Source: Kitasatospora papulosa (GTDB lineage Bacteria > Actinomycetota > Actinomycetes > Streptomycetales > Streptomycetaceae). Taken from it: a stretch of 64,000 nucleotides of DNA. Positions 8,237-15,819 of this stretch are shown one piece after another; position 1 is the stretch's first letter; each line of letters starts with the position of its first letter. The stretch lies in contig NZ_JNYQ01000007.1 in the NCBI RefSeq assembly GCF_000717245.1, positions 1 to 64,000 on the forward strand, given 5' to 3'. The translations under genes and the position numbers were made by a program. A model generated the notes under the pieces. That model was not told the origin of the DNA, made no database searches, and saw only the letters and a list, made by a program, of their open reading frames with translations.

Positions 8237-8844
8237 GGCAGGGGATCATCCAACTGCTCGAGGCCTACGACTGCGAGGTGGTCGCCGCCGTCGACAACGG
8301 TGCGGACCTGGGACGGGCGATCGCCGAGCACCGTCCCGACGTGGCCGTGGTGGACGTCCGCTTACCCCCGACGTTCACCACCGAGGGCCTGCAGGCCGCC
8401 CTGCTCGCCCGCCGCGAACGACCCGGCCTGCCGATCCTCGTCCTGTCCCAGCACGTCGAGCAGATGTACGCCCGGGAACTGCTGGCCGACGGCACCGGCG
8501 GTATCGGCTACCTGCTCAAGGACAGCGTCCTCGACGACCGGCAGTTCATCGACGCGGTCCGCCGGGTCGCCGCCGGCGGCATGGCCATGGACCCCACCGT
8601 CGTGGCCCAGCTGATGACGTCCCACTCCCGCGACGAGCCGCTGGCCGCGCTCACCGCGCGGGAGCGCACCGTGCTGGAACTCATGGCGGAGGGATGCTCC
8701 AACACCGCCATCGCCCAACGGCTGACCGTCACCGAGGGCGCGGCGGCCAAGCACATCTCGAACATCTTCGCCAAGCTGATGCTTCCGCCGTCGAGCGACA
8801 ACAACCGGCGCGTCCTGGCGGTGCTGGCCTACCTGAACGCGTGA
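8200..8844 (+). CDS. LuxR/NarL-family response regulator with a TTA codon
   Basis: This 214-residue partner of the preceding kinase has a receiver domain with acidic pocket (AED), phospho-acceptor Asp52 in VAVVDVRLP and a conserved Lys in YLLKDS. A C-terminal LuxR helix-turn-helix follows (LTARERTVLELMAEGCSNTAIAQ). The GTG start lies inside the kinase gene. Leu55, three residues after Asp52, is encoded by TTA at 8362-8364. In Streptomyces TTA is read only by the bldA tRNA, so this regulator is probably made late in development, which suits control of a secondary-metabolite locus. Confidence 0.93.
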   Translation: MRVVLAEDLFLLRQGIIQLLEAYDCEVVAAVDNGADLGRAIAEHRPDVAVVDVRLPPTFTTEGLQAALLARRERPGLPILVLSQHVEQMYARELLADGTGGIGYLLKDSVLDDRQFIDAVRRVAAGGMAMDPTVVAQLMTSHSRDEPLAALTARERTVLELMAEGCSNTAIAQRLTVTEGAAAKHISNIFAKLMLPPSSDNNRRVLAVLAYLNA

Positions 8845-8970
8845 GCTCCGCCCGCCGGTCCCTGACCTGGGGGTGATAGGGGTGTGGTTCCCGCGTACGG
8901 GCGGTGAGACTTCTCGGGCACGCCCGGTGCGGCCCTTCCGCGCCGCCGCCACGAAGGGAACCCGCACCCC

Positions 8971-9738
8971 ATGACCACGCCGGCCGAGTACAACCGCCTG
9001 TGGATACGCCGCTACCACCCCCGTCCGGACGCGGCGGTCAGGGTGGTGTGTCTGCCGCACGCGGGCGGCTCGGCGAGTTTCTACCAGCCGGTGTCGGCCG
9101 GCCTGCCCGCCCACGTCGACGTACTCGCCGTGCAGTACCCGGGGCGCCAGGACCGGCGGGCCGAGCCCTGCGTCCCCACGATCGCCGAACTCGCCGACCA
9201 GGTGACCGCCGTGCTCCTGGAGTGGACGGACCGCCCGCTGGTCCTGTTCGGCCACAGCATGGGCGCGACCCTCGGCTTCGAGGTCGCGCGCCGTCTCGAG
9301 CGCGACCACGGCGTCGTGCCGCACGCCCTGTTCGCCTCCGCGCGCCGGGCGCCGTCCGCACCCCGTACGGAGGTCGTCCACCTGCGGGACGACGACGGCA
9401 TCGTCGAGGAGATGAAGCTGCTCAGCGGTACGGACTCGGCCATCCTCGACGATCCGGAACTGATCCGCATGGCCCTGCCGGCGATCCGCGCCGACTACCG
9501 CGCCGCCGAGACCTACGTCTACGAGCCGGGGCCCGCGCTGCACTGCCCCGTGTGGAGCCTCGTGGGGGACGACGACCCCAAGGTGAGCGTCGAGGAGGCG
9601 CGGGCCTGGTCGAGGCACACGGAACGGGCCTTTGAGTTCCGCGTCTTCAAGGGCGGCCACTTCTACCTGGCCGCACACCAGCAGGAGATCCTCCGGCTGA
9701 TCGCCGACCGGGCGGCCGTACCCGCGGGCACGGCCTGA
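8971..9738 (+). CDS. Type II (editing) thioesterase of the PKS cluster
   Basis: This 255-residue alpha/beta hydrolase belongs to the GrsT/RifR family, which clears wrongly loaded or stalled acyl groups from PKS and NRPS carrier proteins. Seen in the sequence: CLPHAGGSASFY near the N-terminus, nucleophile motif GHSMG, the family-typical lid region rich in polar residues, and a catalytic His in KGGHFYL near the C-terminus. The length is typical. The gene faces the same way as the PKS and is likely the last gene of the biosynthetic cluster in this window. The ATG follows GAAGGGAA. Confidence 0.93.
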   Translation: MTTPAEYNRLWIRRYHPRPDAAVRVVCLPHAGGSASFYQPVSAGLPAHVDVLAVQYPGRQDRRAEPCVPTIAELADQVTAVLLEWTDRPLVLFGHSMGATLGFEVARRLERDHGVVPHALFASARRAPSAPRTEVVHLRDDDGIVEEMKLLSGTDSAILDDPELIRMALPAIRADYRAAETYVYEPGPALHCPVWSLVGDDDPKVSVEEARAWSRHTERAFEFRVFKGGHFYLAAHQQEILRLIADRAAVPAGTA

Positions 9739-9828
9739 CGGACCGTCCGTACAGATGGCCGAGGCGGTCCTGACGGTACGGGTGGTGCGGCGTTACCCTG
9801 CGCGGACGATCCTTCACAGGAGGTACGG

Positions 9829-11634
9829 ATGCGTCGTTCCGTCGGCCGGAATGTGTCGTTGTCAGTCGTGATCGCCGTCATCGGCTCGCTCGGTGCCGCC
9901 GCCCCCGCGGCCTCTGCGCCACCGGTCCCGCCTCCCAAGTCCCCTGTGGCGGTGGGATACGGAGGAGCGGTGTCGAGTGTCGACGCGGACGCGTCGGCGG
10001 CCGGCATCGAGGTTCTCCGCAAGGGGGGCAACGCCGTCGACGCGGCCGTCGCCACCGCCGCCGCGCTGGGTGTCACCGAGCCCTACTCGGCGGGCATCGG
10101 CGGCGGCGGGTACTTCGTCCACTACGACGCCAGGACCGGCAGCGTGGGGACCATCGACGGCCGTGAGACCGCGCCGCGCAGCGCGGACCCCTCGCTCTTC
10201 CTGGAGGACGGGAAGCCGATCCCCTTCAACGACGCCGTCACCAGCGGGCTCGGGGTCGGCACCCCCGGCACACCCGCCACCTGGGAGAAGGCGCTCGACG
10301 CGTGGGGCAGCAAGCCGCTCGGGCGGCTGCTCGAACCGGCGGAGCGGCTGGCCCGCGACGGATTCGTCGTGGACGACACCTTCCGCTCGCAGACCGCGGC
10401 GAACCAGGCGCGGTTCGCCGACTTCCCCGCGTCCGCCGAACTCTTCCTGCCCGGCGGCCGGCTGCCGGTGACCGGATCGGTGTTCAGGAACCCCGACCTC
10501 GCCCGTACCTACCGCACGATCGGCCGTGAGGGCGTCGAGGAGCTGTACCGGGGCGACCTGGCCCGTGACATCGTGTCGACCGTGCGGAAGCCTCCCGTGG
10601 ACCCGGCGGCGACGCGGGTGGTGCGGCCGGGGGACCTGACCACCGGGGACCTGAAGGCGTACCGCGCCCTGCGCCAGGCCCCGACGAGGACCGCCTACCG
10701 CGGCCTCGACGTGTACGGCATCGCGCCGTCCTCGTCCGGGGGCACGAGCGTGGGTGAGGCCCTCAACATCCTGGAGTCGACGGACCTTTCGAAGGTCAGC
10801 CGTACGCAATACCTGCACCGCCTCATCGAGGCCAGCCGGATCGCGTTCGCCGACCGTGGCCGGTGGGTCGGCGACCCCGCGTTCGAGGACGTGCCGACGC
10901 GGGAGCTTCTCAGCCAGCGGTTCGCGGACTCGCGCGAGTGCCTCATCAAGGACGACGCGGTGCTCACCAGCCCGCTCCCTCCGGGCGATCCGCGCGACCC
11001 CGCCCGGTGCGCGTCCACGGGCGAGGCCGCCCCGACGACGTTCGAGGGGGAGAACACGACGCATCTGACGACCGCCGACAAGTGGGGCAACGTGGTCGCG
11101 TACACCCTGACGATCGAGTCGACGGGAGGCAGCGGCATCACGGTGCCGGGACGGGGGTTCCTGCTCAACAACGAGCTGACCGACTTCTCGTTCGCGCCGG
11201 CGAATCCCGCGGTCCACGACCCGAACCTGCCCGGTCCGGCCAAGCGCCCGCGCTCCTCGATCTCACCGACCATCGTGCTGGAACACGGAAAGCCCGTCCT
11301 GGCCCTGGGATCGCCGGGCGGCGCCACGATCATCACCACGGTCCTGCAGTCCCTGACCGGTCACCTGGACAGGGGACTGCCGCTCGTCGACGCGATCGCC
11401 GCCCCGCGCGCCAGCCAGCGCAACTCGGCCACGACCGAGATCGAGCCGGGGCTGTGGGACAGCCCGGTGCGCGGGGAGTTGGAGGCCCTCGGGCACGTGT
11501 TCAAGGCGAACCCGGAGATCGGGGCCGCCACGGGCATCCAGCGCCTCCCCGGAGGGCGCTGGCTCGCGGCAGCCGAAAAGGTGCGGCGTGGGGGAGGGTC
11601 GGCCATGGTGGTATCGCCGAGCGGCCGTCCCTGA
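9829..11634 (+). CDS. ggt: Secreted gamma-glutamyltransferase
   Basis: This 601-residue proenzyme of the GGT family cleaves or transfers gamma-glutamyl groups from glutathione-like compounds. It has an N-terminal signal peptide (positively charged start, hydrophobic core and APAASA cleavage region at about 25-31), then the large-subunit hallmark RKGGNAVDAAVATAAAL. The autoprocessing site is at N-T-T-H, with Thr410 expected to become the N-terminal nucleophile of the small subunit. Later motifs include the PRSSISPT and GSPGGATI region. AGGAGG precedes the ATG. A long hairpin follows the stop. It is a general extracytoplasmic enzyme, probably not part of the polyketide cluster. Confidence 0.93.
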   Translation: MRRSVGRNVSLSVVIAVIGSLGAAAPAASAPPVPPPKSPVAVGYGGAVSSVDADASAAGIEVLRKGGNAVDAAVATAAALGVTEPYSAGIGGGGYFVHYDARTGSVGTIDGRETAPRSADPSLFLEDGKPIPFNDAVTSGLGVGTPGTPATWEKALDAWGSKPLGRLLEPAERLARDGFVVDDTFRSQTAANQARFADFPASAELFLPGGRLPVTGSVFRNPDLARTYRTIGREGVEELYRGDLARDIVSTVRKPPVDPAATRVVRPGDLTTGDLKAYRALRQAPTRTAYRGLDVYGIAPSSSGGTSVGEALNILESTDLSKVSRTQYLHRLIEASRIAFADRGRWVGDPAFEDVPTRELLSQRFADSRECLIKDDAVLTSPLPPGDPRDPARCASTGEAAPTTFEGENTTHLTTADKWGNVVAYTLTIESTGGSGITVPGRGFLLNNELTDFSFAPANPAVHDPNLPGPAKRPRSSISPTIVLEHGKPVLALGSPGGATIITTVLQSLTGHLDRGLPLVDAIAAPRASQRNSATTEIEPGLWDSPVRGELEALGHVFKANPEIGAATGIQRLPGGRWLAAAEKVRRGGGSAMVVSPSGRP

Positions 11635-11652
11635 CCGATCGGCTTCAGCAGG

Positions 11653-11704
11653 GGCCTCGGGGCCGGAAGGGCGTGGTTCGTCGCGCCCTTCCGGCCCCGA
11701 GGCC
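11653..11704. terminator. Perfect 21-bp hairpin terminator after ggt
   Basis: Bases 11653-11673 are perfectly complementary to 11684-11704, giving a 21-bp G+C-rich stem with a 10-base loop. It lies 19 bp after the ggt stop. There is only a short TT tract, as is common for Streptomyces terminators, so it probably acts as a factor-independent terminator or an RNA 3'-end stabiliser. Confidence 0.85.
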
Positions 11705-11795
11705 TTGACGCGGCCGGTCGCCCACCCGCCGGGCCGTGTCGGCAAGGAAGAGCCCGTCAGGGTTCTTCGTGTCCAGTGAAAGGGCAACTACGACG

Positions 11796-12470
11796 GTGCG
11801 TACACGCATGCTCGTCCTCGCCGCGCTCTCCGGCGCCGCACTCCTGGCGTCGGCACTCCCGGCCACGGCGGCCGCGGACGGCGAAGAACCGGTCGGGGCC
11901 GCCGAACTGCTGGCCAAGGTGAAGAACTGCACCCCGGTCTCCAAGGGGAAGTACCGGACCGACCGGAGTGCGGCCGCCACGATCCCGGTCTGCGGGACCG
12001 ACGAGGTCGTCTTCTGGGAGGCCGACATGGACATCGACTGCGACGGCCAGGTCAGCACCGTCTGCAACACCGGGACGGACCCCTCGTTCCAGCCGCAGAC
12101 GGCCTTCCAGGGGTCGGACGGCAGGTACCTGGACTCCTCCGAGGTGCCCTACGTCGTCGTCCCCGGTCCCGGCCCGCTCTGGAACTACTCCGCGTCGGGG
12201 ATCAAGGGGGGCGGCGTGGCCGCCGTCATCCACGACGGCAAGGTCCGCTACGCCGTCGTGGGGGACACCGGTCCCGCCGCGATCATCGGCGAGGGCTCGT
12301 ACGCCCTGGCCCGGTCGCTCGGCATCGATCCGGACCCCAGGACCGGCGGTACGGCGTCCGGGGTCACCTACATCCTCTTCAGGAACTCCCAGGCATCCCC
12401 GATCGAGAGTCCTGCCGCGGCCGTCGCCGCCGGTGAGGCGCTCGCCCGGAAGTTCGCCGACGGAGCCTGA
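11796..12470 (+). CDS. Secreted chitosanase, glycoside hydrolase family 75
   Basis: The predicted product is a 224-residue extracellular enzyme that hydrolyses chitosan. GTG 11796 is chosen because it puts a clean signal peptide (RTRMLVLAALSGAALLASAL, cleavage near ATAAA) at the N-terminus and AAAGGG lies just upstream; an in-frame ATG at 11736 would add 20 unneeded residues. Family hallmarks are FWEADMDIDCDGQ, the cysteine pairs, YVVVPGPGPLWNYSASGIKG, and VVGDTGPAAIIGEGSYALA. These fit GH75 fungal/actinobacterial chitosanases closely. No binding module is attached. The gene stands alone between a terminator and a small regulator. Confidence 0.92.
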   Translation: MRTRMLVLAALSGAALLASALPATAAADGEEPVGAAELLAKVKNCTPVSKGKYRTDRSAAATIPVCGTDEVVFWEADMDIDCDGQVSTVCNTGTDPSFQPQTAFQGSDGRYLDSSEVPYVVVPGPGPLWNYSASGIKGGGVAAVIHDGKVRYAVVGDTGPAAIIGEGSYALARSLGIDPDPRTGGTASGVTYILFRNSQASPIESPAAAVAAGEALARKFADGA

Positions 12471-12596
12471 GGGCCCGGCGAGGGTCCGGCACGGCACGGT
12501 GGCCGTCGCCGTGACGGTCACCGCGTGTGCGGCGGGGGAGGCCGGCTGCCGTCACACGCACGGAGCGGCCCGCCGCGGGACCACTAGCCAATTACT

Positions 12597-12621
12597 ATAC
12601 CGGTCCAACCGGTATTAGAAT
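12597..12621 (+). promoter_or_regulatory. Palindromic operator and -10 box of the XRE gene
   Basis: ATACCGGT (12597-12604) and ACCGGTAT (12608-12615) form a perfect 8-bp inverted repeat with a 3-base spacer. TAGAAT (12616-12621) follows directly and is a good -10 hexamer. The ATG lies 7 bases after it, so the transcript is probably leaderless. The palindrome fills the promoter spacer, where a bound repressor would block polymerase; the small regulator encoded next is the obvious candidate. Confidence 0.7.
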
Positions 12622-12627
12622 GACGGC

Positions 12628-12927
12628 ATGGTTCGGAACCCCCTGACTCCCGAAGAGCGCCGCCGCGGCGAGCGGCTCGGCGAACTGCTGCGTGAGGCCC
12701 GCGGTGAGCGCAGCATGGTCGCCGTCGCCGCGAGCGCCGGCATCTCGGCCGAGACGCTCCGCAAGATCGAGACCGGAAGGGCCCCCACGCCCGCGTTCTT
12801 CACGGTGGCGGCGCTCGCGGGAGTCCTCGGCGTCTCCATGGACGAGCTGCTCGCGCTGACCGTCCCGGCGCCCGCGCGGGTCCCGGAGCCGCTGCCCGAA
12901 CCGGGGCGGCTGCCGCTCACCGCGTGA
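12628..12927 (+). CDS. Small XRE-family helix-turn-helix regulator
   Basis: This 99-residue DNA-binding protein has one Cro/CI-type helix-turn-helix domain at about residues 15-75: RLGELLREARGERSMVAVAASAGISAETLRKIETGR is split here as the helices RLGELLREARG, VAVAASAG, SAETLRKIETG and the following FFTVAALAGVL. The C-terminus is a short proline-rich tail without a sensor domain. No Shine-Dalgarno site precedes the ATG, which fits the leaderless promoter seen 7 bases upstream. It is probably an autoregulator; whether it also controls the chitosanase or the following PPOX gene is unknown. Confidence 0.88.
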   Translation: MVRNPLTPEERRRGERLGELLREARGERSMVAVAASAGISAETLRKIETGRAPTPAFFTVAALAGVLGVSMDELLALTVPAPARVPEPLPEPGRLPLTA

Positions 12928-12946
12928 GCCGAGTAGGGTCGCAGCC

Positions 12947-13327
12947 GTGACTCTCCAGGACTTCGCCCGCAGCGAGTACGTCAGCCTCACCACGTACCGG
13001 AAGGACGGCACGCCGGTGGCCACGCCCGTCTGGGCGGCGGCGGACGGCGACGTCCTCTACGTCTGGACCCGCTCCGACTCGTGGAAGGTCAAGCGGCTGC
13101 GCAACGACAGCCGGGTGCGCGTCACGGTCTGCGACGCCCGCGGCCGGATCGCCGACGGTGCGCCGAGCGCCGAGGGGACGGCTCGTCTCGTCGAGGGCGA
13201 CGCGGTGGCGGGGGTGCGCAAGGTGCTCACCCGCAAGTACACCTGGAAGTTCTGGCTCGTGGACGTGCCCGCCACGCTCGCACGGCTCGGCAAGCGGCCC
13301 CACACGGGGATCGCCGTCACCTTCTGA
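12947..13327 (+). CDS. PPOX-class (F420/FMN split-barrel) oxidoreductase
   Basis: This 126-residue protein has the pyridoxamine-phosphate-oxidase-like split barrel: SEYVSLTTYRKDGTPVATPVW, then DVLYVWTRSDSWKVKRLRND and VRVTVCDARGR. The SWKVKRLR stretch and the short C-terminus (KFWLVDVPATLARLG) match the Rv2061-like actinobacterial PPOX subgroup, thought to use coenzyme F420. The substrate is not known. GTG 12947 lies 19 bp after the XRE stop, so the two may be co-transcribed. Confidence 0.85.
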   Translation: MTLQDFARSEYVSLTTYRKDGTPVATPVWAAADGDVLYVWTRSDSWKVKRLRNDSRVRVTVCDARGRIADGAPSAEGTARLVEGDAVAGVRKVLTRKYTWKFWLVDVPATLARLGKRPHTGIAVTF

Positions 13328-13420
13328 CGGGGGCGCGCCGGGCAGGGCCGCGCTCCGGGCGTCCCGCGCCGGAAAAGCGCGCGTAGTCCGCCCGTAACAC
13401 GCCTGCGGTCGAATGCCCGC

Positions 13421-13440
13421 GGACTGGAGTGCTCCAGTCC
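13421..13440. promoter_or_regulatory. Perfect 20-bp dyad upstream of the 421-aa protein gene
   Basis: GGACTGGAGTGCTCCAGTCC is an inverted repeat of two 9-base arms around a TG centre. It ends 22 bp before the GTG start of the next gene. The short spacer and lack of a T-run point to an operator rather than a terminator. The binding protein is unknown. Confidence 0.6.
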
Positions 13441-13462
13441 CGGGCGACCGACGAGGGCGACG

Positions 13463-14728
13463 GTGACAGTGCATCAGCACGCGGTGGAAGTAAGGGCGTT
13501 CGCACGGTACCTGCGAGACCTGGCTGCCCTGCTCGATCCCGGCCGGGGATGGTACGGCGTCTTCTGCGCGCGGGATCCCGCGGGGATGCGCGCCTGCTTC
13601 GAGGGCTCCGAGGTGCCGCCCTGGGACGTGGTCGAGTCGCTGCTCCAGGACCTCGCCGCGGTGCGGGGCGCCGGGCAGGCCGCGGAGGAGTCCGTACGGG
13701 CCGCCGCCCTGTTCGCCGCCTCGGCCGCCGCGCACGACGGGCGCCCGGGAGGCCGGCAGGCCCTCGCCGACCGGCTCGACATGATGCTTCGCGAACAGTC
13801 GGACGCCGTACGGCGGTTGGGCGACGCGGACGGGGAGTCGGACGCCCTGGCCTGGGCACGGGACGACCACGCCCGTGCCACGGCGCGCTGCGTGGAACTC
13901 CGTGACCGGCTCGCCGCGGTGGAGCGGACCGTGCCCGTGCCGGACCCCTGGTTCCGCGGGCAGGACGGCGCGGATGTGCCGACCGTGTCCGCGCCCCGGC
14001 GCGGGAAGCCCCGCGGGGCGCGCTTCGCGGGGCTCGACACCGGGGACGAGGCGGAGGCGGACCCGGAGCCGTCGCCCGGACCCGGCCTGCCCGCCGCCCC
14101 GGCACCCGCCGCGGCCCCGCGCGGTGCCCGGTTCCGTGGCGCTCCGGCCGAGGAGCGCGTGGCCCCGGCCCCGAGCGCACCGGAGCCCGACGACCCCGCC
14201 GCCCACCGGGCCGCCGAGGACGTCGTCGCGCAGCTCGTACAGCTGCGCGCGGAGGGCCGGAGCGGCGAGGCGCACGTGGTGCTCTGCGAAGCGGCCGCGT
14301 GGCCCGCCGGGCGCCTGCCGGTCCTCGCCGCCGCTCTGCGCGGGGCGGGCCTGGAGGCCGACCGGGCGACCCTGCTGTGGGAGATGTCCTCGCTCACCCC
14401 CGCCGAACTCGCCGCGGCGGCGGGCGCGCTGGCCGCCGCGGGCCTCGCCGACGACTGCGGCCAACTGCTGCGGCAGGGGGTGGCGCGGCCCGCCGCCGAG
14501 GTCGCCGACGCCGTCGTCGCCCTCGACCGGGCGGGCCTGGAAGCGGAGGCGCGGGCGCTGCTGGAGGCCTTCGTCCGCGCACGTACCCCGCAGGAGGCGG
14601 CGCGTATCGCCGAGGGCGGCCCCCGCCACCTGGTGCCCCGGCTGCTCGCAGCCGCACGCGAGGTGTCGGCGGCGCGGGAGTGGGACCTGGTGCACGCGCT
14701 ACGGGTGGCGGGCGTCGCGGCGCCGTAG
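13463..14728 (+). CDS. Actinobacterial protein of unknown function (421 aa)
   Basis: I do not recognise a characterised family. The N-terminal 150 residues are helical and begin with a conserved-looking segment (VRAFARYLRDLAALLDPG, then GWYGVF and PPWDVVESLLQDLA). A proline/alanine-rich linker (about 160-250) repeats RGARF twice, and the C-terminal 170 residues are alpha-helical with PPR/TPR-like hairpins (AAEDVVAQLVQLRAEGRSGEA and similar). Similar architectures occur widely in Streptomyces as uncharacterised proteins. There is no signal peptide or membrane segment. A 20-bp palindrome sits just upstream. The gap of 180 bp to the next operon suggests separate transcription. Confidence 0.75.
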   Translation: MTVHQHAVEVRAFARYLRDLAALLDPGRGWYGVFCARDPAGMRACFEGSEVPPWDVVESLLQDLAAVRGAGQAAEESVRAAALFAASAAAHDGRPGGRQALADRLDMMLREQSDAVRRLGDADGESDALAWARDDHARATARCVELRDRLAAVERTVPVPDPWFRGQDGADVPTVSAPRRGKPRGARFAGLDTGDEAEADPEPSPGPGLPAAPAPAAAPRGARFRGAPAEERVAPAPSAPEPDDPAAHRAAEDVVAQLVQLRAEGRSGEAHVVLCEAAAWPAGRLPVLAAALRGAGLEADRATLLWEMSSLTPAELAAAAGALAAAGLADDCGQLLRQGVARPAAEVADAVVALDRAGLEAEARALLEAFVRARTPQEAARIAEGGPRHLVPRLLAAAREVSAAREWDLVHALRVAGVAAP

Positions 14729-14864
14729 GCCGAACCGCCAGGCGCCAGGGGCGGAGCCGGAACGAGTTCTGCCGCACCGGACGGGCTGTGGTGGGTGCAC
14801 GTCACCAGTGCGGACGGGGTTGGGGAGATAAATCGGAACAAACCCCCTATCGTCGTTCGAGGCA

Positions 14865-14880
14865 TACCACACAAGTGGTA
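14865..14880. promoter_or_regulatory. Inverted repeat upstream of the small-peptide operon
   Basis: TACCAC and GTGGTA (14865-14870 and 14875-14880) form a 6-bp inverted repeat with a 4-base spacer, 28 bp before the ATG of the 60-residue peptide. It is a plausible operator; no -10 box is obvious. Confidence 0.4.
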
Positions 14881-14908
14881 CATGTCCCCCCAGTGATGTG
14901 GAGGCACC

Positions 14909-15091
14909 ATGCTTACCAAGGAGTTCACTCTCACCGCGACACCCGCGCAGACCACCACGCTGAGCGCGCTGATGGCGGAGCCCGAGGCGGCCGTCAGCGA
15001 CGCCCCGCTCTACACCCCCGAGGCCGCGGGCTTCCTGCTCGCCCTCCTCCTCCTGTCTCCCAAGGAGCCGAAGGAGCCCCGGGGCAAGTGA
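14909..15091 (+). CDS. 60-residue peptide, first gene of a four-gene operon
   Basis: A strong GGAGG precedes the ATG at a good distance. The peptide has a polar, Thr-rich N-terminal half (LTKEFTLTATPAQTTTLSAL), an acidic middle (MAEPEAAVSDAPLY), a hydrophobic stretch AAGFLLALLLLS and a charged, proline-rich tail (PKEPKEPRGK). It is not a standard signal peptide. Its stop overlaps the next start (GTGA), so its translation is coupled to the operon. Size, position and split composition would fit a peptide substrate or a small membrane-associated partner of the downstream proteins, but no RiPP class is recognised. Confidence 0.75.
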   Translation: MLTKEFTLTATPAQTTTLSALMAEPEAAVSDAPLYTPEAAGFLLALLLLSPKEPKEPRGK

Positions 15092-15819
15092 GTTCCCACT
15101 CCGCATTCGCCGAGGCGGCCGACGCCCTGGCAGTCAGTGTCCTCGGTGCCCTCAGCGGCACCGGGGGCGCTGTGCAGCTGGCGCGGTACGTCGACGACGC
15201 CCCCGACACCCTCGCGGCCCTGGCCGCCGTCCGGGTGCTGGGTGCCGACGTCTTCAGCCCCCACCTCCTCAAGGGCGACCCCTTCCAGGCGCAGGACGCG
15301 GCCGTCGTGGCCAAGGCGTTCGACGCGTTCCCCGCGTCCGGCGCCCCCGACGAGCCGGCGGTCGCCCACCGCGACCACGCCACCGCGGTCCTGCTCGCCC
15401 GGCTCTCCGGCGACGACACCCTGCGGACGGTCGCGCCGGCACCGCCGGAGGACGCCGCCCTCGCACCCCGCGACGACTGGAGCGGCTGGTGCGTCCGGAT
15501 GGCCCAGCTCGCCCCGCTCGCGACCCTCGGGCTCGACGGCCCGGTCCACGAGGCGGCCCGCGACGGGGTGCTGTCCCTGAGCCGCGGGGTCAGCCGTTCG
15601 ATCCTGCGCCGCGACTTCCCCACCGCCCTGCGCCTCGTCCGGTGGCTGGCCTGGCTGCGGCACGAGGGTGCCGAACTGCCCCTGGACCCGGATGTCGCGG
15701 CCGAACACGCCTGGCTGGTGGGCGGCACGGGCCCGCGCACCGCCCTGGACCTGGCGATCGCCCGGCACTTCCTCGAACAGCGGCCCGGCACGCCCCCCAA
15801 GGAGACCGCACGCCCATGA
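15088..15819 (+). CDS. Alpha-helical protein of unknown function (243 aa)
   Basis: I do not recognise the family. The GTG start overlaps the small-peptide stop and the end overlaps the next gene (ATGA), so it is translated as part of a coupled set. The product is soluble, acidic and helical (SAFAEAADALAVSVLGAL, DTLAALAAVRVLG, AHRDHATAVLLARL), ending in a Pro-rich tail. The conserved-looking aromatic motif DDWSGWCVRMAQLAPLATL and RRDFPTALRLVRWLAWLRHEG may mark a binding surface. No catalytic motif, signal peptide or membrane helix is visible. Its function must be read from the operon. Confidence 0.75.
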   Translation: MSSHSAFAEAADALAVSVLGALSGTGGAVQLARYVDDAPDTLAALAAVRVLGADVFSPHLLKGDPFQAQDAAVVAKAFDAFPASGAPDEPAVAHRDHATAVLLARLSGDDTLRTVAPAPPEDAALAPRDDWSGWCVRMAQLAPLATLGLDGPVHEAARDGVLSLSRGVSRSILRRDFPTALRLVRWLAWLRHEGAELPLDPDVAAEHAWLVGGTGPRTALDLAIARHFLEQRPGTPPKETARP

